DNA from: a virus
Virus record (IMG/VR): IMGVR_UViG_3300020187_000080
Coordinates: 1 to 38,597 of that record
DNA length: 38,597 nt
Strand: one strand, 5' to 3'
In this document: piece after piece, positions 23,021-32,510 of the stretch
How positions within the stretch are numbered: the first letter of the stretch is position 1
Layout: every line of letters starts with the position of its first letter
Notes under the pieces: generated by a model
Told to the model about the DNA's origin: nothing
Databases searched by the model: none
The model's input: the letters and a program-made list of their open reading frames with translations, nothing else
Position numbers and translations under genes: made by a program

Positions 23021-23570
23021 ATTTAAGGTAATCGTTTTTTAAGAATTGGTTAAATGCTGGGAGTGGGAGTTGTTTCATATAAAGTTCAACCATTTTTTGG
23101 TTGGTTTCTTTTACATTAGATTCTTCACCGCTTATTACCCATTGTAGATTAAAAGAAAAATAAATTGGGTTTTGTGATATACTATTATCTACTACTTCGT
23201 AATAGATATTTTCATTTCTTTTTTTAGTAAAAAACCTTGTTATCTCTCCTGTTTGATAATCCCCTTGAGTTGGTTGGGGGTTATAAGGCACAGGAAGGGT
23301 TGGATTATAAGTTTTTGATTGGTGGGTGATAGTGCTGTATGTTCTATTTTGGGGGGTGAATCTATAATCTATAAGTCCTGGGTAATCAGATGATTCTTCT
23401 GGGAGTTTTTCTAAGATAAGGGTTTGACCATCATTAGGTTCTTTACCAGTATATAATATACCTTTAAAAGTTTTAAAGTAAGGACCATAATAAACTTCCC
23501 CAGTAGAAGCGATTATTAATTCACCACTACTAAACAAATTGGTTTCTATTTTGGATTTAGGAATATACAT
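23004..23570 (-). CDS. Hypothetical protein at the end of the baseplate cluster
   Basis: A 188-residue soluble, proline- and aromatic-rich protein. The N-terminus has strand-like repeats around a hinge (SSGELIIASTGEVYYGPYF, GILYTGKEPNDGQTL), followed by a flexible Pro/Thr/Tyr region (YNPTLPVPYNPQPTQGDYQ) and a C-terminal helical part ending FLKNDYLKFWKPS. Its ATG shares a base with the stop of the hub gene (23570), so it belongs to the tail operon and is probably a minor virion or baseplate protein. No domain recognised. Confidence 0.8.
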   Translation of the reverse strand: MYIPKSKIETNLFSSGELIIASTGEVYYGPYFKTFKGILYTGKEPNDGQTLILEKLPEESSDYPGLIDYRFTPQNRTYSTITHQSKTYNPTLPVPYNPQPTQGDYQTGEITRFFTKKRNENIYYEVVDNSISQNPIYFSFNLQWVISGEESNVKETNQKMVELYMKQLPLPAFNQFLKNDYLKFWKPS

Positions 23571-26500
23571 TATGTGTTTGCTCTATTTAATTCATCAATT
23601 ACACCCTGTTGGATAAAGTCTGTAGTAGATGAACGGCGGGTTATTTTACCTTCATCTGCTAAGGCATTTGCTAAGTTTCTAGAGCTAGAAGCTGCGGATC
23701 CACCGCCTATAACCATATGGAAATGTTTACCAGTTGCTTCTTTAGTAGGGTCAGCATACTCATTTATAAAACTAAACTTTTGTAATACATCCCCAGCTGT
23801 ATATTCTTGTAAAACTGTCACAATATTTTTTATATTTGTTTCAGTTGGGGGTGAGATTACAAAGTCTAGGGCATTACCCGTAGTATGAAGAGATACATAA
23901 TCTGCTTGTAGATTTTGATGGTATAAATCATTTCCCCCTGTTACGGAAATAACGAGATTTGGGTAAGTTGCTTTAATATATCTGAAAACAGCCTCAGATG
24001 CTACCTTCATATCAAATGTAATGTCTCCACCATTAGCTATTTCTTCACCCTTTTCTAGATACCCTAATTCATCTAATACAGTTCTTAAATCCGTGGCATT
24101 CGGGATCTCTGAAGGGGTAAAGGAAGGATCATTCGTCACGGCGTTTAAGATTTCATCGCGTATTTGGAATTTATCAAATAATTGTAAGTCTTCTTGAAAT
24201 TGGACTTTAGGTTGTGCTATAGTATCAATATTAGTCACCCATCTATTTCCTGTAAACCCATGAGATACTCCTTTAACTATAAAAATTAAATAATTAGGAT
24301 AATATGATGGTAAAAATCTAGTGTCTACATGGATTTGATCATATATTCTAATACCAGAAATACCATCCATTTCAAGATTAAGATTTATAGGTAGCATCCC
24401 TATTTGATTCGAAATACGATTAGGATTTTTTGAATGGTGTGAACATTCTAACTTAATTAAAGATTGTAAAAAGTTTTGTTGTAATTTAATAAAACTTGAA
24501 AATTCAGTTTTATCTCCCATTGCTGGGAATTTATACACATGATGTTTATTGATGAGTTCCGGACCTTTAAAGGCTTGGATTTGGTACCTACTCCAAAGTT
24601 GGGTAATTTTTGCAGTTAAAGATTGAAATTCTTTTTCTTCATTTATTTCTTTTTGGTCACGGGTTATTGAATCTATTTTTTCAGGGATAAACCTATCTAC
24701 TAAACCAAAATTCCATTTTGATAACATAGTTGAGTCTTCCCCAACAACTTGACCATTGGATTGAGCTCCAATAGCTACAGTAGTTGCAAATTCGTTAGTT
24801 AATTCTGTTTTTAAACCAAAATTAGTTATAAAACTACCATCATTTTCATTTACCCCATATATATTAAATTTTTGAGCTTTTTCTTCGGGTTGGTTTAATT
24901 TAATACCATATAAAGGGGTTTGATCAAAAATTTCTACAATTCTATCTTCCTTAACCCTTATGTCAAGGTTATTAACTCCCCCTAAACAACTATTGGCAGT
25001 ATCTAAAAGATTTTTTATAAACTTGTATAAAGGTAATTTACCACTTTTAGCATCTCTTAATTTATCTATTTCACTATAAAGGTATTCTTTTTCAAAATAA
25101 ATATTCATTATATCCCCCCCTATAATTTCATTTCCTGGGACTTTGGTGTCAAATTCCTCTAGGTTTAGTGGAATTTCTGCACCCCCATCCAAAGAAACTT
25201 GACTATCAAACACACCTTCAACTGTAAAATAATCAAGGTCTTTTGGGATTTTATCTAATAGGGTTAATGGTAAAATACTACTATCAGAAAATGGAAGCTT
25301 TCTTCGGATCATTACTTTGGAAGGATCTGCTGAAACATTAATTTTAGGATTATAGCAGAAATTTTTACCGGGTGTGGTATCTATAGTAAGTATAGGGGTT
25401 GATTCATTATAAATTAAAAGTTTTTCCTGTATAAAATCTAATAAATCTCCAAATCTTAAATAATAATAGTGGTCTTTTTCTCCAAATATAGCATTACCAC
25501 TAATTATTTTACCTGAGGAATTAGTATAAAACCTATCATATCCTAGAAGAGCAGAATATTCTGTTTGGGTAGAGTTTTTAGAGCCCTCTATATTAATACC
25601 CACGATAGAAATATCTTCTTTAAATTCCCTAACTAATGTTTTTTTAGTAGGTAAAATAGTAGAAGTATCATAAGATGCAAATATAAAACTATTTACAGTT
25701 GATTCACCCTCGGGGAGTGTTGCCTCATAGATAAAAGCTTCTAAGGCTGAGGAGTTTTTTCTATCTATTACATCAGCAACAGGTTCTCCCTCATCGTTAA
25801 AATCTAGGAAAATATCCGGAAAGTAGGGGTTAATATTTAGAGATTCAATAATATCACCCCATGAAATCATAGTTAAAGATACACTATAAAACCCTGATGG
25901 GTTATATTCCCAACTAAAGTTGGTCACCTTACCAAAAAACGCATCATAATTCCCACAAGAACGTTTTCTTTCTTCTTCTATCTTATCATTAAGAATCCAA
26001 ACAGAATCAAGTTGTTTTTTAAAAGATTCGATTTGGGAAGGTGTAAGAGTTTCTCCAATACCATCATTATCTAATGTACGTAAGGTTAGTATTCTATCTA
26101 TTTCTTGTTGGGTTGGGGTTTCTTGTTGAAGGAAATCATAAATAAGTCCGGGTTCAGCTAGAGCTCCCTTTATATATTCTTTATCATTATTAAAATATGA
26201 AGAGTTACCCCATTCTAAAAACATAGAATAACCTAATCTTAAATATAATGTTTCTATAAGTTCTAATTGTTCAGCATCATTTACTCTAAGAGAAATATTT
26301 GCCTCCCTTAAGGAACCCATACTTTTTGATTTTATATCTACAGATTGAATGCCTGGCATAGCTACTAAGCCAAAGTCTCCATTTTTTGAGGAATATGCTG
26401 AAGTAGTGGAAGCAGTAGATTGGTCAGTTTTGGTTGTGATTCCTTTCCTCTTAAGTAAAGAATTATTATCATTTCCGAAGATTGATTGTTCTATACCCCC

Positions 26501-26923
26501 ATGAAGTATTAATTTTTGAGATAATGTAGACCCCATAAAGGAATCATCTAAACCTAATAATTCTAATCTTTGTTCTCCTGTAGGTACTTCAATATCTATC
26601 CCATTATAACCTTCAGAATTTAGAGTATCTAGATTTATTTTAATAATAGTATTAATTTCAGGAGATACCGTTTGGGAAGAAGTAGTATCCCCACCAGCAT
26701 CATATCGAGCATTTTCATATAATTCTTTAGTTGTGAAGGGGATGCGAATGGTACTATTTTTTATATCAACTGATGAGGCTAGTCTAACCCAAGAGGTTTT
26801 ACCACTAGACCAAGATATATCTGTAGAATCTTTAGTGAGTTTACCAAGTTTTTCTTGACGGACCCTTATTTGATCTTGGACGTATTGTTTATGGGATTTT
26901 CCAAGTAGGTTAGTTCCTTCCAT
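23570..26923 (-). CDS. Large baseplate hub protein with C-terminal M15-like peptidase
   Basis: A 1117-residue structural protein. The N-terminal and central parts have the hub-type segment GIQSVDIKSKSMGSLREANI followed by LGYSMFLEWG, known from baseplate proteins of T4-like phages. The C-terminus (about 950-1075) is an M15-like zinc peptidase: SLHTTGNALDF (1011-1021, H1013 and D1020) and HFHMV (1067-1071, H1067/H1069), spaced as in D-Ala-D-Ala peptidases. It would puncture or locally digest peptidoglycan during entry, the job T4 gives to the gp5 lysozyme. The residues after 1075 are low-complexity. The hub assignment is by context and resemblance; the peptidase motifs are plain to see. Confidence 0.83.
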   Translation of the reverse strand: MEGTNLLGKSHKQYVQDQIRVRQEKLGKLTKDSTDISWSSGKTSWVRLASSVDIKNSTIRIPFTTKELYENARYDAGGDTTSSQTVSPEINTIIKINLDTLNSEGYNGIDIEVPTGEQRLELLGLDDSFMGSTLSQKLILHGGIEQSIFGNDNNSLLKRKGITTKTDQSTASTTSAYSSKNGDFGLVAMPGIQSVDIKSKSMGSLREANISLRVNDAEQLELIETLYLRLGYSMFLEWGNSSYFNNDKEYIKGALAEPGLIYDFLQQETPTQQEIDRILTLRTLDNDGIGETLTPSQIESFKKQLDSVWILNDKIEEERKRSCGNYDAFFGKVTNFSWEYNPSGFYSVSLTMISWGDIIESLNINPYFPDIFLDFNDEGEPVADVIDRKNSSALEAFIYEATLPEGESTVNSFIFASYDTSTILPTKKTLVREFKEDISIVGINIEGSKNSTQTEYSALLGYDRFYTNSSGKIISGNAIFGEKDHYYYLRFGDLLDFIQEKLLIYNESTPILTIDTTPGKNFCYNPKINVSADPSKVMIRRKLPFSDSSILPLTLLDKIPKDLDYFTVEGVFDSQVSLDGGAEIPLNLEEFDTKVPGNEIIGGDIMNIYFEKEYLYSEIDKLRDAKSGKLPLYKFIKNLLDTANSCLGGVNNLDIRVKEDRIVEIFDQTPLYGIKLNQPEEKAQKFNIYGVNENDGSFITNFGLKTELTNEFATTVAIGAQSNGQVVGEDSTMLSKWNFGLVDRFIPEKIDSITRDQKEINEEKEFQSLTAKITQLWSRYQIQAFKGPELINKHHVYKFPAMGDKTEFSSFIKLQQNFLQSLIKLECSHHSKNPNRISNQIGMLPINLNLEMDGISGIRIYDQIHVDTRFLPSYYPNYLIFIVKGVSHGFTGNRWVTNIDTIAQPKVQFQEDLQLFDKFQIRDEILNAVTNDPSFTPSEIPNATDLRTVLDELGYLEKGEEIANGGDITFDMKVASEAVFRYIKATYPNLVISVTGGNDLYHQNLQADYVSLHTTGNALDFVISPPTETNIKNIVTVLQEYTAGDVLQKFSFINEYADPTKEATGKHFHMVIGGGSAASSSRNLANALADEGKITRRSSTTDFIQQGVIDELNRANT

Positions 26924-26929
26924 AACTTA

Positions 26930-27229
26930 TTATTGATTTGCACGTTTGTAACTTGATAATACTTGTGATATATTACCTGGGATTCTAAGTTGGACGCCTA
27001 TAGGAGGGAATAAACTACCATCAATATATTCAGGGTTAGCATTGGAAATAACCCACCATAATGATGAATCTGAGTAGTATTGGAGGGCTAACCTATCGTA
27101 TCTATCTTCAGCTTGAGTAATAACGTAGGTATCATTTTCAGAACGAGGAATATCAGGATAGATATTAGTTTTGTAATACCTAGTCCCTGTTTTATCCTTT
27201 TTACGCCCTATATTAGTATATCTACTCAT
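26930..27229 (-). CDS. LysM-like baseplate wedge protein, T4 gp53-like
   Basis: A 99-residue protein whose second half is the LysM-like tail pattern: DRYDRLALQYYSDSSLWWV, then ISNANPEYIDG, then IGVQLRIPG. This pattern is shared by T4 gp53 and P2 gpX-type proteins, which join baseplate parts. The first 35 residues are basic and carry RYYKTNIYPDIP. Its start overlaps the stop of the 608-residue gene by one base. The LysM-like fold here serves assembly, not peptidoglycan binding, in the characterised relatives. Confidence 0.82.
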   Translation of the reverse strand: MSRYTNIGRKKDKTGTRYYKTNIYPDIPRSENDTYVITQAEDRYDRLALQYYSDSSLWWVISNANPEYIDGSLFPPIGVQLRIPGNISQVLSSYKRANQ

Positions 27230-29055
27230 TATTTAACTTTTGTAGCATTTTCAGTTCCCTTATTATATAAACTATTTTCTCTCCCACTATCAGCAGTTAA
27301 AGATAAGAAACGTTCGTTAATACTCCCAGCTCCATTTATATCTTTTACGGTTTGTGGTAAGAATTCATTTATTGGTTTGAAGGTCATTGAAACTTCAATT
27401 CTGTGTGCTAATTCTTTTACATCCGTATCTTCAGTAATTGAAGAGGTGGATGAATCAATATTACCTGTTCTTTCACTTGGAATAGCAATCTCCCAAGTTG
27501 AATCATCTGGAGTTGTATATGTTAAGCTTTGTATAATTCCTGGATATTCGTAGACGTAACCACCAATAGTAAGTTGGTGGATATTTCCTCTCATAAACCC
27601 AGGACTACTAAAATTAGGAGCTAGAGTTGAAGCTAAATAGTTTAGCTTTTGGTACATTGTAGATAGTTCTCTTTTTGATTGAGCTATTACAGTCCAGTTT
27701 AAGGATAATGTTCTATCAAACCCTTGATAGTTATAAAATTTTTCACCTCTACCTAAATACTTAAAATCACTCCACTCTGCTGAGAAATTATCTGTAATAC
27801 CACTAATATAAGATCTAAAGTGGATAAATGTTTTTTTAGATGGTTCATCAGGATCAATTACTGCAATCCTGAATTTGACTAAGTCATTTTTTGTACCGCT
27901 ATTAGTAACATTATCACTACGGTAAAGGTACATATTGTTAATTTTATCAGTCCCCGTATCTGAACCTAATGCAGCATAATCACTTCTATTAATATCAAGA
28001 TTACCAGGATCACCTAAATTAATTCGAGTCTCAATCCTATTTAAAGGATTACTATAATCTAAACCTCTTGATAAAACCCCTGTTTTATTTAGACTTTTAA
28101 TTTCGGGACTACTTAGGCTTTTTCTTTTAACTGCTCTAAAGTCTTGGATTATAGTTGATGTTTTTGAGGAAGTTTGAGATGCTATTTCTTCTTGAGATAG
28201 TGTAGCAAATAGACCTTGGTTTTCAGTATATCCAAACCCTAAACCTTTTAGTTGAGTAGTTGATACTCTATTAACTACTGTTTGTCCTACCCCAATATCT
28301 GAACCAGGACCTCCTGAATATGTAAATAGTACTCCTGGGTTTGTATCTTTTGTGTTAGTGATTTTATTTCTATAAAGGCTATATAATCGATTTAAGGTAG
28401 CTGGTTGGTTTTGTTTTACTAAATCACTATATGTGATAAGAGATAAAGCCGTTAACCCTGTTGGGTCTATTCCTTGTTTATTAGGGTGAGCCCCAAAAGC
28501 ATTTCCACCAGCAGCCAATAATGTAGATAATGGGGTATAAGTTCCTTGGTTTAGTGGGTTTATGCGGTTACGAGTACTAGCAGAAATCCCACCTAAACCA
28601 TTTTCTCCTAACCCATTAGAAAGAGCTAAACTAGCTAACTCTTGAACATTTTGAAGTCTTTCACGAGCTGTTAGATTTTCAATAGTATCACCTGCTTGTA
28701 GTTTTACACCGGTTCTAGATAATAGGTTTTGTTTAGCGACAAATAATAAACCATTAGGGGATCTAAAGTCAAAAAACATTTGGGTCAATCTACTAGCATC
28801 CGTAATAGATCTAGTCAGAGATAAAGCCCCACCCCTGATAATAAAATCTGGGGAGTTAGAGGCTAAAGAACCTAGTGTAAAGTTCCTCCTATCTCTAACT
28901 TGTTCAAACGTTTGGTCTGAATCGTTGTAATCAACCCCTGGTATTCTAGATGTGATATAGGGTTGGCTACTGTTACCTCCGTTTTTTCGGTCAGTAGATG
29001 GTGGAACTCCAAACTTTAGCTTATTAAGCTGTGTTGTTGAAGTTACTAAAGGCAT
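27229..29055 (-). CDS. Baseplate/tail structural protein, unidentified
   Basis: A 608-residue protein. The N-terminal two thirds are Ser/Thr/Asn/Gly-rich and probably extended, with many Arg-Asn-x-Leu turns. The C-terminal part (about 400-530) is a folded beta domain: IHFRSYISGITDNFSAEW, LGRGEKFYNYQGFDRTLSL, KLNYLASTLAPNFSSPG and LTIGGYVYEYPGIIQSLTY. This resembles the tube-initiator-like beta domains of tail proteins, but I cannot match it to a specific T4 gene product. It lies between a small gene and the gp53-like gene with 1-7 base gaps, so it is almost certainly a baseplate component. Confidence 0.83.
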   Translation of the reverse strand: MPLVTSTTQLNKLKFGVPPSTDRKNGGNSSQPYITSRIPGVDYNDSDQTFEQVRDRRNFTLGSLASNSPDFIIRGGALSLTRSITDASRLTQMFFDFRSPNGLLFVAKQNLLSRTGVKLQAGDTIENLTARERLQNVQELASLALSNGLGENGLGGISASTRNRINPLNQGTYTPLSTLLAAGGNAFGAHPNKQGIDPTGLTALSLITYSDLVKQNQPATLNRLYSLYRNKITNTKDTNPGVLFTYSGGPGSDIGVGQTVVNRVSTTQLKGLGFGYTENQGLFATLSQEEIASQTSSKTSTIIQDFRAVKRKSLSSPEIKSLNKTGVLSRGLDYSNPLNRIETRINLGDPGNLDINRSDYAALGSDTGTDKINNMYLYRSDNVTNSGTKNDLVKFRIAVIDPDEPSKKTFIHFRSYISGITDNFSAEWSDFKYLGRGEKFYNYQGFDRTLSLNWTVIAQSKRELSTMYQKLNYLASTLAPNFSSPGFMRGNIHQLTIGGYVYEYPGIIQSLTYTTPDDSTWEIAIPSERTGNIDSSTSSITEDTDVKELAHRIEVSMTFKPINEFLPQTVKDINGAGSINERFLSLTADSGRENSLYNKGTENATKVK

Positions 29056-29062
29056 ATTCTAA

Positions 29063-29407
29063 TTAATAACGTCCGTCTCTAGGACCTAAATCATCATAGT
29101 TTTGACCTTCTCTTGGGTCATGTGCTTGTGTGTGACCATATCTGGGTTCACTAATCTTAGCACCACCAGCCATATCTAAACGTGAAGGACGGGGTAAGTC
29201 ATTTGCAACACCGTCAACATAGTCTTGGTATGCTGGGTTCACAGTAGCAAAATATTTTCCACTAGTAGAGTAACCATGTGCCTCATTACCCCCATCAGCG
29301 TGTAGTAAAGATTCTTTAGTAGCACCCATGTTAGTTGAAGGAGAAGTTCCTTGCCATTTAGTAAGGTTTGAACTCTTATTTGATAATAATCTATCTTTTA
29401 AACTCAT
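29063..29407 (-). CDS. Small tail-region protein, unidentified
   Basis: A 114-residue, polar, Gly/Asp/Asn-rich protein starting MSLKDRLLSNKSSNLTKWQG and ending YDDLGPRDGRY. It is probably largely unstructured apart from a short N-terminal helix. The exact TATTTATAAC motif lies at 29423-29434, 15 bases before the ATG. Its place between the tape-measure-like and baseplate genes suggests a minor virion protein. Confidence 0.75.
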   Translation of the reverse strand: MSLKDRLLSNKSSNLTKWQGTSPSTNMGATKESLLHADGGNEAHGYSTSGKYFATVNPAYQDYVDGVANDLPRPSRLDMAGGAKISEPRYGHTQAHDPREGQNYDDLGPRDGRY

Positions 29408-29422
29408 AATATGTTATGTTTT

Positions 29423-29434
29423 GTTATAAATATT
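29423..29434 (-). promoter_or_regulatory. Late-type motif (AATATTTATAAC)
   Basis: Leftward AATATTTATAAC, exact core match, between the tape-measure-like gene (whose stop it overlaps) and the 114-residue gene. The distance to the ATG is 15 bases. Confidence 0.55.
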
Positions 29435-31433
29435 AGAAACTAGCGCTTTTAGCGAAGGAAGAACCTACTTTATCACTATCCATGTATACGTTTGAATCTT
29501 TTGCTAATAACCGTTCTAACAGGGCATTTGTCCTACTTTGTTCACTATTACCTGCGGATGTAGCCGAGTTTGTAATGTTAGGTGAAGCCATGATACTATC
29601 ACCTTTAGCTGTAACTGCCATAGCACCGTAGCTATCTGTAATAGTAAATGGTCCTTTAGATGAAGGTGCAATACCATCCTGAACAGATTGAGCTACCATA
29701 GCTGTACCTGCTCCTATAGCAGACATTAAACCTATAATACCAGCCGCAGCTAACGCAGGGCCAGCAAGTGGTCCTGCGAAAAAAGATGAAGCCGTAATAT
29801 CTGCAATAGCTTTTATAATGGATAAAGTTGCTAACCCCGCTAAAACTCCTACTAAGGCTACAGCTGCTACTTTGGATTGAGCTAAAAATCCAACTACAGA
29901 AGCAAACCCATCTATAATAGGAGACAATACAGTTCCTATATCACCTATAATACCTTGAATTTTTTCGAGTGAAGCTTGGAATTTTTCGGATGCAGATTGA
30001 GCTTGCATGGCTTGGTATGATTGTTCACCATATTGAGCTATAAAATCATCTTGAGCTAAATTGAGGTATTGTTGCTGCATTACCATATCCGCTAAATCAT
30101 TACGAGACATGCCTAAAGCAGCTGCAGCGGCTTCTTGTTGGATTCTATTCCCAGTAGCAAATGTTTCAGTAAGGGCAGTATTTTCAGCTATTTCTTTTGA
30201 TAAAGCAGCTGAATCGTTATTAAGAGCTGCTAATCTAGCTTTTTCTAAATTAATTTCTTTACCTAATAATAATTCTGCTTTAAGTTCGTTCTCAATAGAT
30301 GATTCAAACTGAAGTAAAGAAGCAGCAATTGCATCTACTTTTTCTAAGTTTAAACCTAAAGCTCGAGCTTCAGTAGCTGCTTCTGCTAATAGCTCAGGAG
30401 ACATCCCTAACGATACTACAATAGATGCGGATGCTGTTGCAATATCATTTAGTACTGCTTTAGCACTGATTGCTGATTTATTTTGTTTGTTTATAGCGTT
30501 AACAGTATCAACAGTATTTTCTAATACTGAGTTTGTGTCTTCGCTTTGTGTTCTAGCTAATAATGATAGTTGAGAGGCTTCTTTAGCACCAAACCCTAAC
30601 TGTTTAGTTAGAGTAGTCATAGTAACTAAAGTATCACCACTAAATGTTGAAAGTAAACCTGTAGTTTCTACTAAATCTGTAAGGGATTTATTTAAATCCT
30701 TAGAATTAATAAATAATTTTTCTGAATTGGTAGCAGATAATGCTAAGTTATTTTGTAGTTGGTAGGCATTGTTGTAACTAATACCTAAGTTTTTCTGTAG
30801 GTTAGCTATATTATCGCTACCAGCCAATGCTGCCTTAGCAATAGCTAAAAAAGCAGCTTCTCCTAATAAAGCTGTTTTTTGAGCTTTATTAAGTTCACCC
30901 CCTAATAATTTAGCTGATAAGCCTGATTTGTCAAGATTAGAAAGATATTCTTTAGCATTTTCAAGAATATTACCTGTAATACCTTTTTGAGCTATTTGTT
31001 CAGTATTAATGTCATTAATAGCACCTAAAGTGTCTATTTGGGATTGGAAATAATCCCTTTGATTTTGTAGAGTTTCTTCGTTAAATATAGCTCCTGCCGC
31101 TTTAGCAGCATTGATTTTCCTTTCAAAAGTTGCTTTTTCTTTTTGAACTTTAGCAAGTTCTTTTTCTACTTCTTTAGCAACGTTTTGTCCTTTTTGAGCT
31201 TTTTCAAGTAACCCCTGTTGAACCTTTAATTGAGTATTAGAACCTTTAACCCCTTTTACTAAGTCATCCCCTAAGGATTTAACCACACCCCTGGCTTCTT
31301 CCTGAACCAGATTAAGATTATCTTTTAGTTCAACCTTAAGTGCATCCCCAACTCCTTTAAACCCACCTTCTAGGAGAATAAATTCCTCTCTAAGTTCTTG
31401 TATTTGTTTTTTTATTTCTTCGGGTGTAGCCAT
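29433..31433 (-). CDS. Tape-measure-like tail protein
   Basis: A 666-residue protein with an N-terminal coiled coil (about 1-130, many Lys/Glu/Gln/Ala), a long Ala/Leu/Asn-rich helical middle, and two or three hydrophobic segments at about 515-605 (VVGFLAQSKVAAVALVGVL, then LAGPALAAAGIIGLM). This composition, together with its place after the chaperone-like genes and before the baseplate genes, is typical of tail tape-measure proteins, which set tail length and help DNA cross the membrane. By the usual rule of about 1.5 angstrom per residue it would give a tail near 100 nm, similar to T4 (gp29, 590 residues). AATATGTATAAC at 31447-31458 lies just upstream. Confidence 0.78.
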   Translation of the reverse strand: MATPEEIKKQIQELREEFILLEGGFKGVGDALKVELKDNLNLVQEEARGVVKSLGDDLVKGVKGSNTQLKVQQGLLEKAQKGQNVAKEVEKELAKVQKEKATFERKINAAKAAGAIFNEETLQNQRDYFQSQIDTLGAINDINTEQIAQKGITGNILENAKEYLSNLDKSGLSAKLLGGELNKAQKTALLGEAAFLAIAKAALAGSDNIANLQKNLGISYNNAYQLQNNLALSATNSEKLFINSKDLNKSLTDLVETTGLLSTFSGDTLVTMTTLTKQLGFGAKEASQLSLLARTQSEDTNSVLENTVDTVNAINKQNKSAISAKAVLNDIATASASIVVSLGMSPELLAEAATEARALGLNLEKVDAIAASLLQFESSIENELKAELLLGKEINLEKARLAALNNDSAALSKEIAENTALTETFATGNRIQQEAAAAALGMSRNDLADMVMQQQYLNLAQDDFIAQYGEQSYQAMQAQSASEKFQASLEKIQGIIGDIGTVLSPIIDGFASVVGFLAQSKVAAVALVGVLAGLATLSIIKAIADITASSFFAGPLAGPALAAAGIIGLMSAIGAGTAMVAQSVQDGIAPSSKGPFTITDSYGAMAVTAKGDSIMASPNITNSATSAGNSEQSRTNALLERLLAKDSNVYMDSDKVGSSFAKSASF

Positions 31434-31456
31434 AATATATCTATATGTTATACATA

Positions 31457-31750
31457 TTACTTATAACTAGTTTTATTACCAAATTTTGGGGTAGAGATTT
31501 TACCATCTTTACCTATTAAATTGCTAGTATTAGAAGATTTTTTAGATTCAGATGTTTGTTCTGCTTGTTTATCGTAATGTTCCTTTATCTTTTGATAAGT
31601 AAACTTACGGAGCCAAAGTGGCATATTGTAAACATCGTTCCAACTATAACCACCTTGACCATAAAAACAAATTTCATGGATTTGAGTTAAAAAGTTAACT
31701 CTATACTGCTTAGCCGAGGTCGACGTCAGGCCAAAAAAAGCTAATCCCAA
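31457..31750 (-). CDS. Second chaperone frame, T4 gp51-like, no ATG (frameshift or TTG start)
   Basis: A 97-residue frame with no ATG before residue 42. The first possible start is TTG at 31750. The centre, FLTQIHEICFYGQGGYSWND followed by VYNMPLWLRKFTYQKI, is well-structured and similar to short hub-assembly proteins beside gp26-like genes in marine T4-like phages. It overlaps the end of the 244-residue gene by 41 bases in the +1 frame. In the overlap both frames run through a seven-T tract (31739-31733): AGC TTT TTT TGG against GCT TTT TTT GGC. The layout (tail tube, chaperone, shifted extension, tape measure) is that of lambda G/GT-type genes. A fused product by +1 or -2 shift is therefore likely, though a TTG start or a homopolymer error is possible. 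Confidence 0.72.
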   Translation of the reverse strand: MGLAFFGLTSTSAKQYRVNFLTQIHEICFYGQGGYSWNDVYNMPLWLRKFTYQKIKEHYDKQAEQTSESKKSSNTSNLIGKDGKISTPKFGNKTSYK

Positions 31751-32444
31751 TTGGGATAGAGAGAGATTTTGTTGTTCCGGAGGGAAAAAAAGTTAAATCA
31801 ACGTCAGGTTGGATTTTTTGAATATATTCCCTAAATGCTCTAGCATCTCGAGCTAAGAAAGCAGTATCCACAAACTCTCGAATAGTTTTTCTTTCTCTAT
31901 CACCATTGATAGACGTAATCATATACTTCAACCTAGTTGTTAGTTCTGGGGAACCCTCTACGTTAATTTTCTTTAAACCCTCTAACTCTTGAGAGACTTT
32001 AGTTTCGTCCCCCTGAGTTAATAGTTTAAATGAGATTTCATTACTAGAGGTAGGGAGAGTGAATTGAAATTCATTTAATCCCTTAGTATATAGTGATTCA
32101 TCTAATGGTTTATTTTCTAATAAAGATAAGTCTACTGATTCTTCTTTACCGTTGTATGTAAACTTATAATCAGCTCCATACCCTAAAATACGAGCAGCTA
32201 TCATAATAGCATTTTTATCCCCAATAAGTAAATCATTATAATTAATATCAGATACTATTAAGGATTTTAGGAGTTTATCCAATACACTCCCATTAGCAAT
32301 ATAATTCTGGTTGGTGAGGATATCTTCCTCCTTAGCAGTCATATACTTAATTTCAATTGTACCCGAGGAAAGTAGGTTATCACTAGGATAAATTAAACCT
32401 TTAGAAGGTAATTCGATTGTTTCTGTTGGTAATTTAAAACTCAT
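31710..32444 (-). CDS. Tail/baseplate assembly protein, T4 gp26-like chaperone
   Basis: A 244-residue protein similar to the gp26-type baseplate hub assembly proteins of T4-like phages. It starts MSFKLPTETIELPSKGLIYP and has TAKEEDILTNQNYIANGSVL, LLIGDKNAIMIAARILGYGA and FVDTAFLARDARAFREYIQ, the family's landmarks. It ends FFWPDVDLG just after a seven-T run, where a shifted frame continues for 80-odd more residues (31457-31750). Its place between tube and tape-measure genes fits a tail assembly chaperone. GGTATTTAT lies at 32471-32479, upstream of the ATG. Confidence 0.8.
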   Translation of the reverse strand: MSFKLPTETIELPSKGLIYPSDNLLSSGTIEIKYMTAKEEDILTNQNYIANGSVLDKLLKSLIVSDINYNDLLIGDKNAIMIAARILGYGADYKFTYNGKEESVDLSLLENKPLDESLYTKGLNEFQFTLPTSSNEISFKLLTQGDETKVSQELEGLKKINVEGSPELTTRLKYMITSINGDRERKTIREFVDTAFLARDARAFREYIQKIQPDVDLTFFPSGTTKSLSIPIGISFFWPDVDLG

Positions 32445-32510
32445 ATTTTATGTTATAACTTTATTCAAAAATAAATACCGCGAAGGTAAATTCTTTAACA
32501 AATTATTTAA

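Noticed and set aside
27113-27553. A 146-residue plus-strand frame opposite the baseplate genes.
   Set aside because: It is antisense to two tightly coupled structural genes and shows no domain or neighbour on that strand.
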